The notes beneath the pieces were generated by a model. It saw only the letters and a list, made by a program, of their open reading frames with translations, was not told where the DNA came from and searched no databases. A program made the position numbers and the translations under genes. From Flavobacterium branchiarum (GTDB lineage Bacteria > Bacteroidota > Bacteroidia > Flavobacteriales > Flavobacteriaceae), in assembly GCF_030409845.1 (NCBI RefSeq), contig NZ_JAUFQQ010000005.1, positions 2,274,296 to 2,338,295 of the forward strand: DNA of 64,000 bases, written 5' to 3'. Below are positions 7,937 to 17,308 of the stretch, piece by piece. Each line of letters opens with the position of its first letter. Position 1 is the stretch's first letter.

Positions 7937-9927
7937 TGAGCAATCAAGAATATATAAATAATCCATTGGAAAATGTACAATCTCACGATTGGAATAAAGA
8001 ACGTTTAGAACAACTTAAAAGGTTGATGCCTGACCTGTTTACCAATGATGGCACACTCAATATCAATGAACTAAAAAAAGTAATTGACTCTAATAGTATA
8101 AACGAGACGGAACGCTATGAATTTCGTTGGTTTGGCAAGAGCAACGCCAAACGTGAAGCATTCACACCTACCGATGCTACATTGATTTATGACGAAGCCA
8201 GAAGTGTAAACCCAACCGAAAGCGAAAATCTGATTATTGAAGGCGAAAATTTAGCCGTTTTGAAACTATTGAGTCAAAGTTATCGGGAACAGATTAAATG
8301 TATCTATATAGATCCGCCATATAACACTGGGAACGATTTTGTATATTCTGATAAGTTTAACCAAGACAGAAAAGAATATTGGGAAGATGCAGAAATAACA
8401 GAGGATGGCTATAAAATTGATTCTAATATAGAAACGGACGGACGTTTTCACAGCAACTGGCTGAATATGATGTATAGTCGTTTGCTTATTGCAAGACAAT
8501 TGTTGCGTGAAGATGGAGTGGTATTTATATCATTGGATGATAATGAAATTCATCATTTGAGAAAATTATGTGATGAAGTCTTTGGAGAAGAAAATTTCTA
8601 TTCATCAATAATTGTTCGTTCAAATAGCCGTGGGCAAACGTATAATCAAATTGCAAAAACTCACGAATATATTCTTGTTTATACAAAATCAATCGATGGT
8701 GATTTATTAGAATTGGAGAAAAGCAATGATAAATCTGACCTAAATTTAGTAGATAATATAGGGAATTTTAATATCAGAGAATTGAGAAATCGTAATCCTA
8801 AATTCGGGAAACATAACAGGCCGAATTTATTTTATCCTATATACATCAACACTAGTTTGATTGACAAAGATGGTTTTTATCCAGTTTCGCTTGAAAAGTC
8901 AAATGAATTTAACGTTAAAGTTGAGCCTTTCAATTCAAAAGGTATTGAATCTTGTTGGCGTTGGGGAACATCAAAACTTATTAATAACCTAGAAGAAGAT
9001 ACATTAATAAGTAATATTGTTGGTAAAGCAAAAACAGATGGTAGTTTTGGTATTTATGAAAAATACAGAAAAACAACATATAAACCCAAGTCAATTTGGG
9101 ATGATAACGCTTGCTTAACTGAAACAGGAACAGTTGAGGTTAAAAACTTAGGTTTTGAAGGAGAATTTGATTTCCCAAAACCTGTTGAATTAGTTAAAAG
9201 ATGTATTGAGTTAACTGTAGAAAAAAACGACACTGTATTGGATTTTTTTGCAGGTTCTGGAACAACGGGACAAGCTGTATTTCAGTTAAATAAAGATTCT
9301 GAAAAAGACATCAAATTTATTCTTGTTCAATTACCAGAGAAGTGCAATGAACAGAGTATTGCATTAAAAAATGGCTTCAAAAAAATAAGTGATATTACGA
9401 TAGAACGAAATAAACGAGTTATTGAAAAAATCATTGAAGAAAATAAAAATGAACAACCTGATTTATTCAACAAAAAAGAAGATGAAGAAAATCAGCTGAA
9501 TGGACTTGGCTTCAAAGTTTTCAAACTGACTAAATCCAACTTCCCACGAGTAGAATATGCTCCCGACCCTGAAAAATCAGATGAGGAAAATGTGGAAACA
9601 TTAAAAAAATACATTGCCGATAAAGAATCACAATTAATAACCGCTTTCAACCGCGATGAGCTGATTACCGAAATACTGATTAAAAACGGCTTTAAGCTGA
9701 ATTATAAAACTATTCTACAAGAGCAATTCAAGAAGAATGAAATTTTCTTAGCATCAGATGGAGAAAAAGAAACATTGATTTGTCTGGACGGCTCGTTGGC
9801 AGACGAAACAGTAGAATATTTCAAAACCCATACAGACCAAAAGCTTATTGTCTTGGAACGTGCGTTAGACACAACCAAGAAATGGAATCTGAAGCACTAT
9901 ATGGGAGAAAAATTTAAGGCGTTTTAA
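7936..9927 (+). CDS. mod: Type III DNA methyltransferase/specificity subunit Mod
   Basis: This 663-residue protein has the catalytic motif DPPYNTG at about residues 126-132 and the AdoMet-binding motif FAGSGTTG at about 438-445. The order IV before I marks a beta-class amino-methyltransferase, as in type III Mod (adenine-N6). The region between the motifs is the target-recognition domain. The protein recognises an asymmetric site, methylates one strand and guides Res. Read from the sequence, the frame is intact and no obvious long simple repeat suggests phase variation. It is translationally coupled to res. Confidence 0.93.
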   Translation: MSNQEYINNPLENVQSHDWNKERLEQLKRLMPDLFTNDGTLNINELKKVIDSNSINETERYEFRWFGKSNAKREAFTPTDATLIYDEARSVNPTESENLIIEGENLAVLKLLSQSYREQIKCIYIDPPYNTGNDFVYSDKFNQDRKEYWEDAEITEDGYKIDSNIETDGRFHSNWLNMMYSRLLIARQLLREDGVVFISLDDNEIHHLRKLCDEVFGEENFYSSIIVRSNSRGQTYNQIAKTHEYILVYTKSIDGDLLELEKSNDKSDLNLVDNIGNFNIRELRNRNPKFGKHNRPNLFYPIYINTSLIDKDGFYPVSLEKSNEFNVKVEPFNSKGIESCWRWGTSKLINNLEEDTLISNIVGKAKTDGSFGIYEKYRKTTYKPKSIWDDNACLTETGTVEVKNLGFEGEFDFPKPVELVKRCIELTVEKNDTVLDFFAGSGTTGQAVFQLNKDSEKDIKFILVQLPEKCNEQSIALKNGFKKISDITIERNKRVIEKIIEENKNEQPDLFNKKEDEENQLNGLGFKVFKLTKSNFPRVEYAPDPEKSDEENVETLKKYIADKESQLITAFNRDELITEILIKNGFKLNYKTILQEQFKKNEIFLASDGEKETLICLDGSLADETVEYFKTHTDQKLIVLERALDTTKKWNLKHYMGEKFKAF

Positions 9928-9931
9928 TAGA

Positions 9932-10387
9932 ATGGAGAATGAAATATCTATATATTTTGACAACCCTATGCCATTTGAACCAAACAATATAAGACCACTA
10001 AATGGTATTGCTGGCTTGTATTTTATATTTAGTCAGTCTTTAGATATTCAGTATCCTTTTAAGAAGTCAAAACTTCTCTATATTGGAATGAGCGAGCGAA
10101 AAACAAATAGTATAGGTAGTAGACTATCTGGACATTTTGACGGTAAGTCTAAAAACGTTGGCTTAACGAACTATCGAAAAGTTGAGCCATTGTTATTTAC
10201 CTATATTAATTTTGAAATGTTAAGGAATATCTGGCAATTTAGAATAGAGGATTTAGAGAGTTATTTCATCTTGGATTTTGTGAAGAATTTTGGAGTTTAC
10301 CCGATATGCAATAACAAAACAGGATTTGAAATTTTAAATAACACATTGACAACCAGTTTTAAAGTTGATTGGGAATATTTTAACTAA
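9932..10387 (+). CDS. GIY-YIG-like nuclease domain protein
   Basis: This 151-residue protein contains GLYFIF near residue 28 and LLYIGMSE near 49, followed by an Arg in IGSRLSGHF, a Glu in DLESYFI and an Asn in CNNKTG. These match in order the GIY, YIG, Arg, Glu and Asn positions of the GIY-YIG nuclease superfamily. It starts 4 bp after mod and sits between restriction genes and a large ATPase, so it is likely a nuclease of the same defence operon. The GIY motif is degenerate (GLY), so activity is inferred, not proven. Confidence 0.65.
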   Translation: MENEISIYFDNPMPFEPNNIRPLNGIAGLYFIFSQSLDIQYPFKKSKLLYIGMSERKTNSIGSRLSGHFDGKSKNVGLTNYRKVEPLLFTYINFEMLRNIWQFRIEDLESYFILDFVKNFGVYPICNNKTGFEILNNTLTTSFKVDWEYFN

Positions 10388-10395
10388 ATAGGATT

Positions 10396-10584
10396 ATGGG
10401 AGAAAAAGTAAAATCAGGAAAGGAAATATTAGATGATTTTTTTAAAGGAATAGAAGAAATCAAAGATGTTGATAAAAATATTGCATCAATGTTAGTTCAA
10501 CTCTACAATGATGATAAACTGACTGACACCAATGTTAAAAACGAACTCCAAAAGTTGAGAGAACAAGATGAAAGTAAAAATTAA
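10396..10584 (+). CDS. Small acidic hypothetical protein of the defence operon
   Basis: This 62-residue, highly charged, predicted all-helical protein is encoded 8 bp after the GIY-YIG gene; its 3' end overlaps the start of the ATPase gene by 17 bp. The tight overlap indicates translational coupling and suggests a partner of the ATPase, for example an adaptor or inhibitor. I do not recognise a domain. Confidence 0.65.
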   Translation: MGEKVKSGKEILDDFFKGIEEIKDVDKNIASMLVQLYNDDKLTDTNVKNELQKLREQDESKN

Positions 10585-13000
10585 AAACATAAACATCTCG
10601 GGAGTAAGAGGAATTAAGGATAAGTTGGTTTTACCTTTAGAAGGTAAGTCAATTGTATTATACGGTGACAATGGCACAGGAAAAAGCAGTATTTCTGATG
10701 CAATCGAATGGTTTTATACAAATCGGGTTGAACACCTTTCCAGCAACAGTGAAATTGATTTAAAGGATGCTCTTAGAAATGCTTCTTTAAATCAGGATGA
10801 TATTTCAGAAGTGAATATTTCGTATGTTAAAGAATCAACTCTTGATGGAGCTAAAACGCTATTTTCAAAAAGAGATAAATTGGAAATTGGGTTGTCAAAT
10901 AACTCTGATGATTTTAAAAACTACATTAATAACTCAAAAGAGGAAAACCTACTTTTAAGATATCAATATTTGACTGATTTTATTGATGATACTAAAAGTG
11001 ATAAGCTAAAGTATCTATCGGATATTATTGGTTTTTCAGAAGTTACAAAGAAAAAAGAAGTTTTAGGGAAGAGCTATAGAGCCATAAACACGGAAATTAA
11101 AAATCAAAATTTTGAAGCGCAAATAAACACTCAAAAAGGAGTTTTGATTGCAAAATTAGGAGCTTCTATCAGTCAGGAAAGAAACTTATTTGAAAAAATA
11201 AATGAAAAAATAGAACCCCTGAAAATAGGAATAGAAGTGAAAAGCTTGGCTGATATTGATACTGTTTTGGAGCATTTGAAAAAGTCGACAAATGACAAGC
11301 TCAATAAGGAACTTTCATTTTTAGATAAAAACAATAATATATTAAACACACTTAAATCAGAAATACAATTAATAAATAATACTTACTCAAACTATTATGA
11401 TGAATTTGAAAAAATAGCGAACGATGTTCAAAGTATTATGCAGACCTTCTTGAATGAATTATTAAAAACAGGCGAAACTGTTTTAAAGAAATATCACAAG
11501 GATGACAGTTGCCCATTATGTTTACAACCGAAAAACAGGGAGGATTTACAAAGTGATATAACTAAAAGATTAAAAGCGATTGAAGAGTCATCCAAGAAAA
11601 AGGCGTCTTTTGATAGGGCTAAGCAATTAGCAGATTCTATTTCTACCGAGAGGATAAAACGGATAGATAATCTTCTTTTGGAAAGTTTAATGATTGACGA
11701 TAGTAATGCTAAGATAAAAACTGGTATTAGTTCAATAAAGAAGAAATTAGAGGAATATCAAAAAGCAAGTGTTGAAAAGGTAACATCTGGAAATAAAATA
11801 CCTACTAAAGAGACAATTGATTTATTACTATCCGATTTTGATTTTCAAACTGTGATTTCGGACAGAATAAAAGTTATTCAGGAAACACTTAAAAAAGATA
11901 ACTCAACTGAATTATTTGCGAATATATCAGCCTCAAAAGATGCCTTTCTAAAGATTAAACAATTTGAAAAGCAAAAAATAAAATTGGAAAGCCAGCGTAA
12001 AACACTGGAAATAATCTATAATGAGTTTGTAAAAGTTCAAAAAGAGGGTTTAGAAAACTTTATAAATACATTTTCGGAGACTATTAATGAATATTATCAA
12101 TATATGAATCCTGGAGAACCTTTTCAGGAAATTAAAATTGTTACAATAGGTGAAGAAGATGAATTGAACGGAATTACAATTGAGTACAAATATAACGGGA
12201 AGTGGGTTTCTCCACCTCAAAAATATTTTAGTGAATCTCATCTAAATTGTTTTGGCATTTCCTTTTTTTTAGCTTCTGTAAAAGCATTTAATAATATAAA
12301 TGAGTTTCTTGTACTTGATGACGTTATTTCGAGTTTCGACTCAAATCATAGAAAACGATTTGCTGAATTAATCTTCGAAAAATTTTCAGGTTATCAGATT
12401 ATCCTTCTTACTCACGAATTAGATTGGTTTACAAATTTCGTTACCCCATTGGCAAAAAAGAAAGGCTGGTTAATCAACGAGATTAAATGGACTGAAAATA
12501 ATGGAACTTTTTTTGATGAACAGCCTAATGATTTAAGGGAAAAAATTGAAAAATGCTTATCTGAAAGTAATATTGAAAACTTAGGGAATCCTATTAGAAG
12601 ATATCTTGAACATTCTTTAAAAGAAGTAGCCGTAAGCATTGAAGCCAAATTAAGTTTCCAGTATAATGATTCTAATGAACACAGGATGCCTTATGAATTA
12701 ATAATGGGAATTAAATCAGAGATTAAGAAATGTAGTACTGATCTAAAATCTAAATTTCCAGTTATTGATAGAATTGAAAGTTCCTCTATTTTAGGTAATA
12801 TTTGTTCTCACGATAATCCATTTAATCCTAAAATAGGAGATTTAAAAGCATTTTGGTCAGACATATTGGAATTGGAAAATATTTTTATTTGTCAAGAATT
12901 GGAATGTAAAAGACCAAGAGTTTCGTTGAAGAATTATGATACAGTCGCTAAGAAAATTAGATGTGGCTGTGACCATACTAAATACGATTGGAAAAAATAG
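10568..13000 (+). CDS. SMC/RecF-like ATPase with zinc hook, possible RloC-type effector
   Basis: This 810-residue protein has an N-terminal Walker A (GDNGTGKSS, about residues 33-41), long coiled coils flanking a CPLC zinc-hook motif near 314, and an ABC-type Walker B/D-loop (LVLDDVISSFDS) near 580. This is the layout of SMC-like DNA-sensing ATPases such as RloC and Rad50. The C-terminal 200 residues contain IRRYLEHSL and later CSHDNPF. The R-x3-E spacing resembles PrrC/RloC anticodon nucleases, but the His spacing is not a clear match. Linkage to a type III restriction system suggests a backup defence that acts when DNA damage or failed restriction is sensed. Confidence 0.75.
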   Translation: MKVKIKNINISGVRGIKDKLVLPLEGKSIVLYGDNGTGKSSISDAIEWFYTNRVEHLSSNSEIDLKDALRNASLNQDDISEVNISYVKESTLDGAKTLFSKRDKLEIGLSNNSDDFKNYINNSKEENLLLRYQYLTDFIDDTKSDKLKYLSDIIGFSEVTKKKEVLGKSYRAINTEIKNQNFEAQINTQKGVLIAKLGASISQERNLFEKINEKIEPLKIGIEVKSLADIDTVLEHLKKSTNDKLNKELSFLDKNNNILNTLKSEIQLINNTYSNYYDEFEKIANDVQSIMQTFLNELLKTGETVLKKYHKDDSCPLCLQPKNREDLQSDITKRLKAIEESSKKKASFDRAKQLADSISTERIKRIDNLLLESLMIDDSNAKIKTGISSIKKKLEEYQKASVEKVTSGNKIPTKETIDLLLSDFDFQTVISDRIKVIQETLKKDNSTELFANISASKDAFLKIKQFEKQKIKLESQRKTLEIIYNEFVKVQKEGLENFINTFSETINEYYQYMNPGEPFQEIKIVTIGEEDELNGITIEYKYNGKWVSPPQKYFSESHLNCFGISFFLASVKAFNNINEFLVLDDVISSFDSNHRKRFAELIFEKFSGYQIILLTHELDWFTNFVTPLAKKKGWLINEIKWTENNGTFFDEQPNDLREKIEKCLSESNIENLGNPIRRYLEHSLKEVAVSIEAKLSFQYNDSNEHRMPYELIMGIKSEIKKCSTDLKSKFPVIDRIESSSILGNICSHDNPFNPKIGDLKAFWSDILELENIFICQELECKRPRVSLKNYDTVAKKIRCGCDHTKYDWKK

Positions 13001-13236
13001 AGTTAGTTGATGTAACTATAAACGATAAAAATAATGGATAGCACTATTGTTTTATCGTTTATAGCTTTAATGCAGTTTTATTATCTATTAAGTTTAGAAT
13101 ACAAATCTGATATTAAAACTTTTATTGTGAATTCAATTTCCATATATTTGCTATGAGCTAACGGAAACACGTTGAAAAGCAAAGCAATAAGCACCGTTAC
13201 CAAATCGTTACCTGACTTCTTTGATTATCTCTATAA
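13001..13236. other. Junction region between defence operon and chromosome
   Basis: The 236 bp after the ATPase stop hold no complete gene. A short open stretch from about 13157 to 13285 reads as a 42-residue C-terminal-like remnant (contains SLPDFFDYLYKSLVFNRYG) that I cannot identify. It overlaps the point where the exporter reading frame resumes. This is probably the right edge of the inserted element. Confidence 0.45.
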
Positions 13237-13407
13237 AAGCTTAGTATTCAACCGATACGGCGTTTTCCTGAAAACTTTAAAATAAAAAAAGGCGTTTATT
13301 ATATTTCAGACCCCGCTTTTGGTTTAATAGAATATAGCCAAAAGGATTTTATTAAGTTCTGGATAGGTAACAATGCTGATGATTCAACGCAAGAAGGAAT
13401 CGCTTTA
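13237..13407 (+). pseudogene. Residual C39 peptidase segment of the ABC exporter
   Basis: The frame of the downstream ABC exporter is open back to a TAA at 13234-13236. Its translation KKGVYYISDPAFGLIEYS, then FIKFWIGN and EGIALLLEATP, is the C-terminal end of a C39 bacteriocin-processing peptidase domain. The catalytic Cys and His, which lie further N-terminal, are missing, and no ATG occurs in this stretch. The gene is therefore 5'-truncated at the mobile-element junction. Confidence 0.7.
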
Positions 13408-15192
13408 TTGTTAGAAGCTACACCTCGATTTTTTCAGTCAGATTTTGACAAAGAAGAAAAAAAAGGCTTAGGATTTGGATTGTTGTCGCAGTATGTTTTG
13501 CGATATAAATCATTTTTAATTCAGTTAAGTATAAGCTTACTAGCGAGTAGTTTGTTGCAACTTATTTTTCCTTTTCTTACTCAGAGTATTGTCGATGTTG
13601 GAATTCAAAATCAGAATATCCATTTTATTTATTTAATTCTCTTTGCACAATTGTTTCTTTTTGCGGGAAGGACAGGATTGGAGCTAATACGAAGTTGGAT
13701 ACTACTGCATTTGTCCACACGAATAAATATTTCCTTAATTTCAGATTTCTTCATCAAGTTAATGAATTTACCTATTTCATTTTTTGATGTGAGAATGACT
13801 GGTGATATTATGCAACGTATAAATGACCATCGCCGAATAGAACGAATTCTTACTACTTCATCATTAAATGTACTGTTCTCAGTTATGAATATGATTATCA
13901 TGGGAGGAGTCTTAGCTTATTATAATGTTCAGATATTCTTGGTGTTTTTTGCTGGAAGCATATTTTATTTTGGTTGGATAACCTTGTTTTTAAAACGAAG
14001 AGAAGAACTTGATTACAAGCGATTTTCAGAAGTTAGCCAGGAGCAAAGTAAAGTGATGGAGCTTATAAACGGAATGCAGGAAATAAAATTGCATAATGCC
14101 GAAAAGCAAAAAAGATGGGGATGGGAGTATGTTCAGGCAAGATTGTTTCGGGTTTCTATAAAAGGATTGGTTTTAGAGCAAACACAAACAATTGGGTCGT
14201 CGGTAATTAATGAATTAAAGAATATTTTTATAATTTTCTTTTCGGCGAAATTAGTAATCGATGGGCAGATTACTCTTGGGATGATGCTGGCAATCAGTTC
14301 TATTGTTGGGAGTTTAAACGGGCCAATTACACAACTTATTGAATTTGTGCGTGAAGTACAAGATGCCAAAATATCGTTGGCAAGATTATCTGAAATTCAT
14401 GATAAAGAAGATGAGGTGCAACAAGAAGAGCATCAAACGCAAGATATTCCTCAGGATAGTGATATAATTATCAAAGATCTTTCATATCGCTATTTAGGTT
14501 CTGATATTCCAGTTTTAGATGATTTGAATTTAATTATTCCAGCGCATAAAGTAACGGCAATTGTGGGAGTGAGTGGAAGTGGGAAAACTACTTTAATGAA
14601 GTTGTTACTGAAGTTCTATGAGCCAAACAGTGGAGAAATTAATATAGGAAATACGCAACTCAAGAATATTGCGCAAAAAGCATGGCGTGCTAATATTGGA
14701 GCTGTTATGCAAGAAGGATTTATTTTTAGTGACACAATTGCGAATAATATAGCTATAGGAGTTGATAAAATAGATAAAGAACGATTGGCATATGCTACAG
14801 ACGTAGCGAATATAAAAGAGTATATATCGGGCTTGCCATTGGGATATAATACCAAAATAGGATCTGAGGGTGTTGGTATGAGTACAGGACAAAAACAGCG
14901 GTTATTAATTGCGAGAGCGGTATATAAGAACCCTGAAATGTTGTTTTTTGATGAAGCAACTTCTGCATTAGATGCGAATAATGAAAAATCAATTATGGGG
15001 AAATTAGATATTTTCTTTAAAGATAAAACTGTTGTTGTAATTGCACACAGATTAAGCACGGTTATGAATGCTGATCAGATTGTTGTTTTAGATAAAGGAA
15101 AGATTATTGAAATCGGAAGTCACTCAGCATTAGTAGAACAAAAAGGAAATTATTTTGAATTGGTTCGTAATCAATTGCAATTAGGAAATTAG
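13408..15192 (+). CDS. C39-type bacteriocin/peptide ABC exporter, N-terminally truncated
   Basis: The 594 residues from a TTG include six transmembrane segments (about residues 25-310) and a full ATPase domain: Walker A VGVSGSGKTT near 390, signature STGQKQRL near 492, Walker B LFFDEATSALD near 514 and H-loop IAHRLST. Intact family members are about 730 residues with an N-terminal C39 peptidase that trims double-glycine leaders. Only the end of that domain survives upstream. The HlyD gene follows 3 bp later, so this was a type I secretion pair. It may now be non-expressed, or a processing-deficient exporter from the TTG. Confidence 0.8.
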   Translation: MLEATPRFFQSDFDKEEKKGLGFGLLSQYVLRYKSFLIQLSISLLASSLLQLIFPFLTQSIVDVGIQNQNIHFIYLILFAQLFLFAGRTGLELIRSWILLHLSTRINISLISDFFIKLMNLPISFFDVRMTGDIMQRINDHRRIERILTTSSLNVLFSVMNMIIMGGVLAYYNVQIFLVFFAGSIFYFGWITLFLKRREELDYKRFSEVSQEQSKVMELINGMQEIKLHNAEKQKRWGWEYVQARLFRVSIKGLVLEQTQTIGSSVINELKNIFIIFFSAKLVIDGQITLGMMLAISSIVGSLNGPITQLIEFVREVQDAKISLARLSEIHDKEDEVQQEEHQTQDIPQDSDIIIKDLSYRYLGSDIPVLDDLNLIIPAHKVTAIVGVSGSGKTTLMKLLLKFYEPNSGEINIGNTQLKNIAQKAWRANIGAVMQEGFIFSDTIANNIAIGVDKIDKERLAYATDVANIKEYISGLPLGYNTKIGSEGVGMSTGQKQRLLIARAVYKNPEMLFFDEATSALDANNEKSIMGKLDIFFKDKTVVVIAHRLSTVMNADQIVVLDKGKIIEIGSHSALVEQKGNYFELVRNQLQLGN

Positions 15193-15195
15193 AAC

Positions 15196-16491
15196 ATGGC
15201 AGAAGACAATACAAAAATTGAATTAAGAAGCGAAGAAGTACAAGATATCCTTACTCGAGTACCACATTGGATGATACGGTGGGGAACAGTTTTAATCTTT
15301 GCTATAATATGCATGTTATTTTTTGTTTCTTGGTTTCTTAAATATCCGGATGTAGTAAGTACAGAAATAAGTATAACTACCTCGATACCACCAGAAAAAT
15401 TAGTAGCAAAAACGACAGGTAGAATCGAAGTAATTTTAGTAAAAGATAAAGCAAAAGTATCAAAAAATACACCGCTTGCAATTATTGAAAATGCAGCAAA
15501 TTATAAAGATGTTTTTGTTTTAAAAAACACAGTAGATGGTTTTAATATAAACGACAGAAATAAAGAGTTTTCTTTTGCTTCATTAAACAATATGCAGTTT
15601 GGTGAGTTAGAAAGTGCTTATGGAGTATTTCAAAAGGATTATGCAGCTTGGAAACTAAATGAAAACTTGCAACCTTTTCAAGTTGAAAATAATGCCCAAA
15701 ATTCAGAACATACTCAAATTAAAGAGCGATTGGCTATTTTGCAACAGCAAAAAAGTATCAATGAAAGTGAATTACAACTTCAAAAAAATGATGTCAATCG
15801 TTTTGAGGCTTTATATACAAAGGGAGTTATCTCAACGCAGGATTTAGAGAATAAAAAGTTAAATTATCTTCAAGCGGATAAGAATTATAAAGGATTGCTT
15901 TCGTCAATATCGCAGTTAAAATCCGCACTTATAGAAAACAATAGATCAAGTCAAGGTACGAGAATAAGTGGAACTAAAGAAGGAGTTAATTTAGAGCGAA
16001 ACTTAATGCAGTCTTATTATCAGTTAAAGAAAGGAATTAAAGATTGGGAATTGGCTTATAGTTTAAGATCTTCAATTCCTGGTACTGTTACTTTTTTACA
16101 AGTATGGACAGAAAGTCAGACAATAACTTCTGGTGAAAATGTTTTTTCTATTATTCCTGATACCGAAAAAGGTTATATTGGTAAAGCCAAAGCAAAGGCT
16201 CAGAACTCAGGAAAAATTAAATTAGGACAACAGGTCAATATCCGATTATTTAATTTTCCAGACAGAGAGTTTGGTGTAATTAGAGGTAAGGTTGAGAATA
16301 TTTCTCTTATTCCAGATAAAGATGGGAATTTATTGCTAGATATATCGCTTACCAAAGGATTGGAAACATCTTATAATAAGAAAATCCCTTTTCAGCAAGA
16401 AATGAAAGGTAGTGCCGAAATTGTAACCGAAGATCTTCGATTACTAGAAAGAATACTATATCAATTCAAAAGTCTTTTTAGGCAGAATTAA
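15196..16491 (+). CDS. HlyD-family periplasmic adaptor of the peptide exporter
   Basis: This 431-residue protein has one N-terminal transmembrane helix (about residues 28-52), a biotinyl-lipoyl half-motif (KTTGRIEVILVKD), a long coiled-coil hairpin (about 150-260) and a C-terminal beta-barrel region. This is the layout of membrane-fusion proteins linking an ABC exporter to an outer-membrane channel. The gene is intact and coupled to the truncated ABC gene; a hairpin terminator follows. Confidence 0.88.
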   Translation: MAEDNTKIELRSEEVQDILTRVPHWMIRWGTVLIFAIICMLFFVSWFLKYPDVVSTEISITTSIPPEKLVAKTTGRIEVILVKDKAKVSKNTPLAIIENAANYKDVFVLKNTVDGFNINDRNKEFSFASLNNMQFGELESAYGVFQKDYAAWKLNENLQPFQVENNAQNSEHTQIKERLAILQQQKSINESELQLQKNDVNRFEALYTKGVISTQDLENKKLNYLQADKNYKGLLSSISQLKSALIENNRSSQGTRISGTKEGVNLERNLMQSYYQLKKGIKDWELAYSLRSSIPGTVTFLQVWTESQTITSGENVFSIIPDTEKGYIGKAKAKAQNSGKIKLGQQVNIRLFNFPDREFGVIRGKVENISLIPDKDGNLLLDISLTKGLETSYNKKIPFQQEMKGSAEIVTEDLRLLERILYQFKSLFRQN

Positions 16492-16507
16492 AATTTAGGT
16501 TTTGTTT

Positions 16508-16536
16508 AGAGAGGAAGTTCGCTTTCTCTCTTTTTA
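16508..16536 (+). terminator. Rho-independent terminator after the exporter genes
   Basis: The stem AGAGAGGAAG/CTTTCTCTCT (one G-U pair) closes a TTCG tetraloop and is followed by a T-run. It lies between the convergent HlyD and trmN6 genes. Confidence 0.7.
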
Positions 16537-16537
16537 T

Positions 16538-17251
16538 TTACATCTTTAAATAGAAGTCTTTAGTTAATTCGATATATTCAGGAGTGTAAATATGTCTTTC
16601 TATTTCTATAATTAATTCATCAATAAGAACAGTTGGGTTTTCAATGCGATTAAAGGCCAGTAAGCTGCGTTTTGTGTCGCTTGTAGCTGTTCCTTTTACT
16701 CGTGTAATTTTGAATGGGAATAACTCAAATTCTTTGGCTAGAGTAATGAATCTTTCTTCTTCTTTAAACGGGATAATTACCGAAAAAATACCGTTTTCTG
16801 AAAGTAATAAATCAGCGGCTTCAATTAAGTCTTCAAAAGGCATAGCATCTTGGAAGCGTGCTAAATCTCTCTGTTCATTATCTGTTTTGTAGTCTTCACT
16901 ATAGAAAGGTGGGTTTGATACAATAATATCATATTCATCTTCTGGTTCCTCCATGAATTCGTCTAGTCCAGCATGATAGCAAAATAGTCTGTCATTCCAA
17001 GGAGCATTTTCAAAATTGTCTACTGCTTGTTCGTAAGCAGTTTCATCAATTTCTAAAGCGTCAATTTGTTCGGCAGTTGTTCTTTGCGCTAGCATTAAAG
17101 CGATAAGTCCAGTTCCGGCTCCAATGTCTAATATGCTAAAAGGATGATTTGTTATAGGAGTCCAAGCGCCTAATAACACACCATCAGTACCAACTTTCAT
17201 TGCAGTTTTATCTTGTTGAATAGAAAATTGCTTGAAAGTAAATTTAGACAT
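16538..17251 (-). CDS. trmN6: tRNA1(Val) (adenine37-N6)-methyltransferase
   Basis: This 237-residue protein has an AdoMet-binding motif (LDIGAGTGLIALMLA, about residues 41-55) and the catalytic NPPFY tetrad of amino-methyltransferases near residue 112. The N-terminal FKQFSIQQDKTAMKVGTDGVLLG is the TrmN6/YfiC signature. It methylates A37 of tRNA-Val. It lies just downstream of rimM and rpsP on the same strand, so the three form a translation-related cluster. Confidence 0.88.
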   Translation of the reverse strand: MSKFTFKQFSIQQDKTAMKVGTDGVLLGAWTPITNHPFSILDIGAGTGLIALMLAQRTTAEQIDALEIDETAYEQAVDNFENAPWNDRLFCYHAGLDEFMEEPEDEYDIIVSNPPFYSEDYKTDNEQRDLARFQDAMPFEDLIEAADLLLSENGIFSVIIPFKEEERFITLAKEFELFPFKITRVKGTATSDTKRSLLAFNRIENPTVLIDELIIEIERHIYTPEYIELTKDFYLKM

Positions 17252-17308
17252 TGCTAAAGAATTAAAATTACTGGAGTAAGAATTGAAAAACTGCTACCGA
17301 GACTTTCT

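Larger units (their letters stand above)
391..13236. mobile_element. Remnant of a CTn-like mobilizable element carrying a defence operon
   Basis: Paired HTH genes, a DUF3408 protein, a candidate oriT, a relaxosome protein and a relaxase are characteristic of Bacteroidota conjugative or mobilizable elements. They are joined directly to a type III restriction operon. The right boundary is placed near 13.2 kb, where a C39-peptidase ABC exporter gene resumes in mid-domain. No integrase or clear attachment site is visible, so both limits are approximate and the left limit may lie outside the window. Confidence 0.5.

Noticed and set aside
16644..16892. Plus-strand frame inside trmN6 and similar antisense frames within dnaE, leu and phage genes
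   Set aside because: They are shadows of well-supported genes on the other strand with low-complexity translations.
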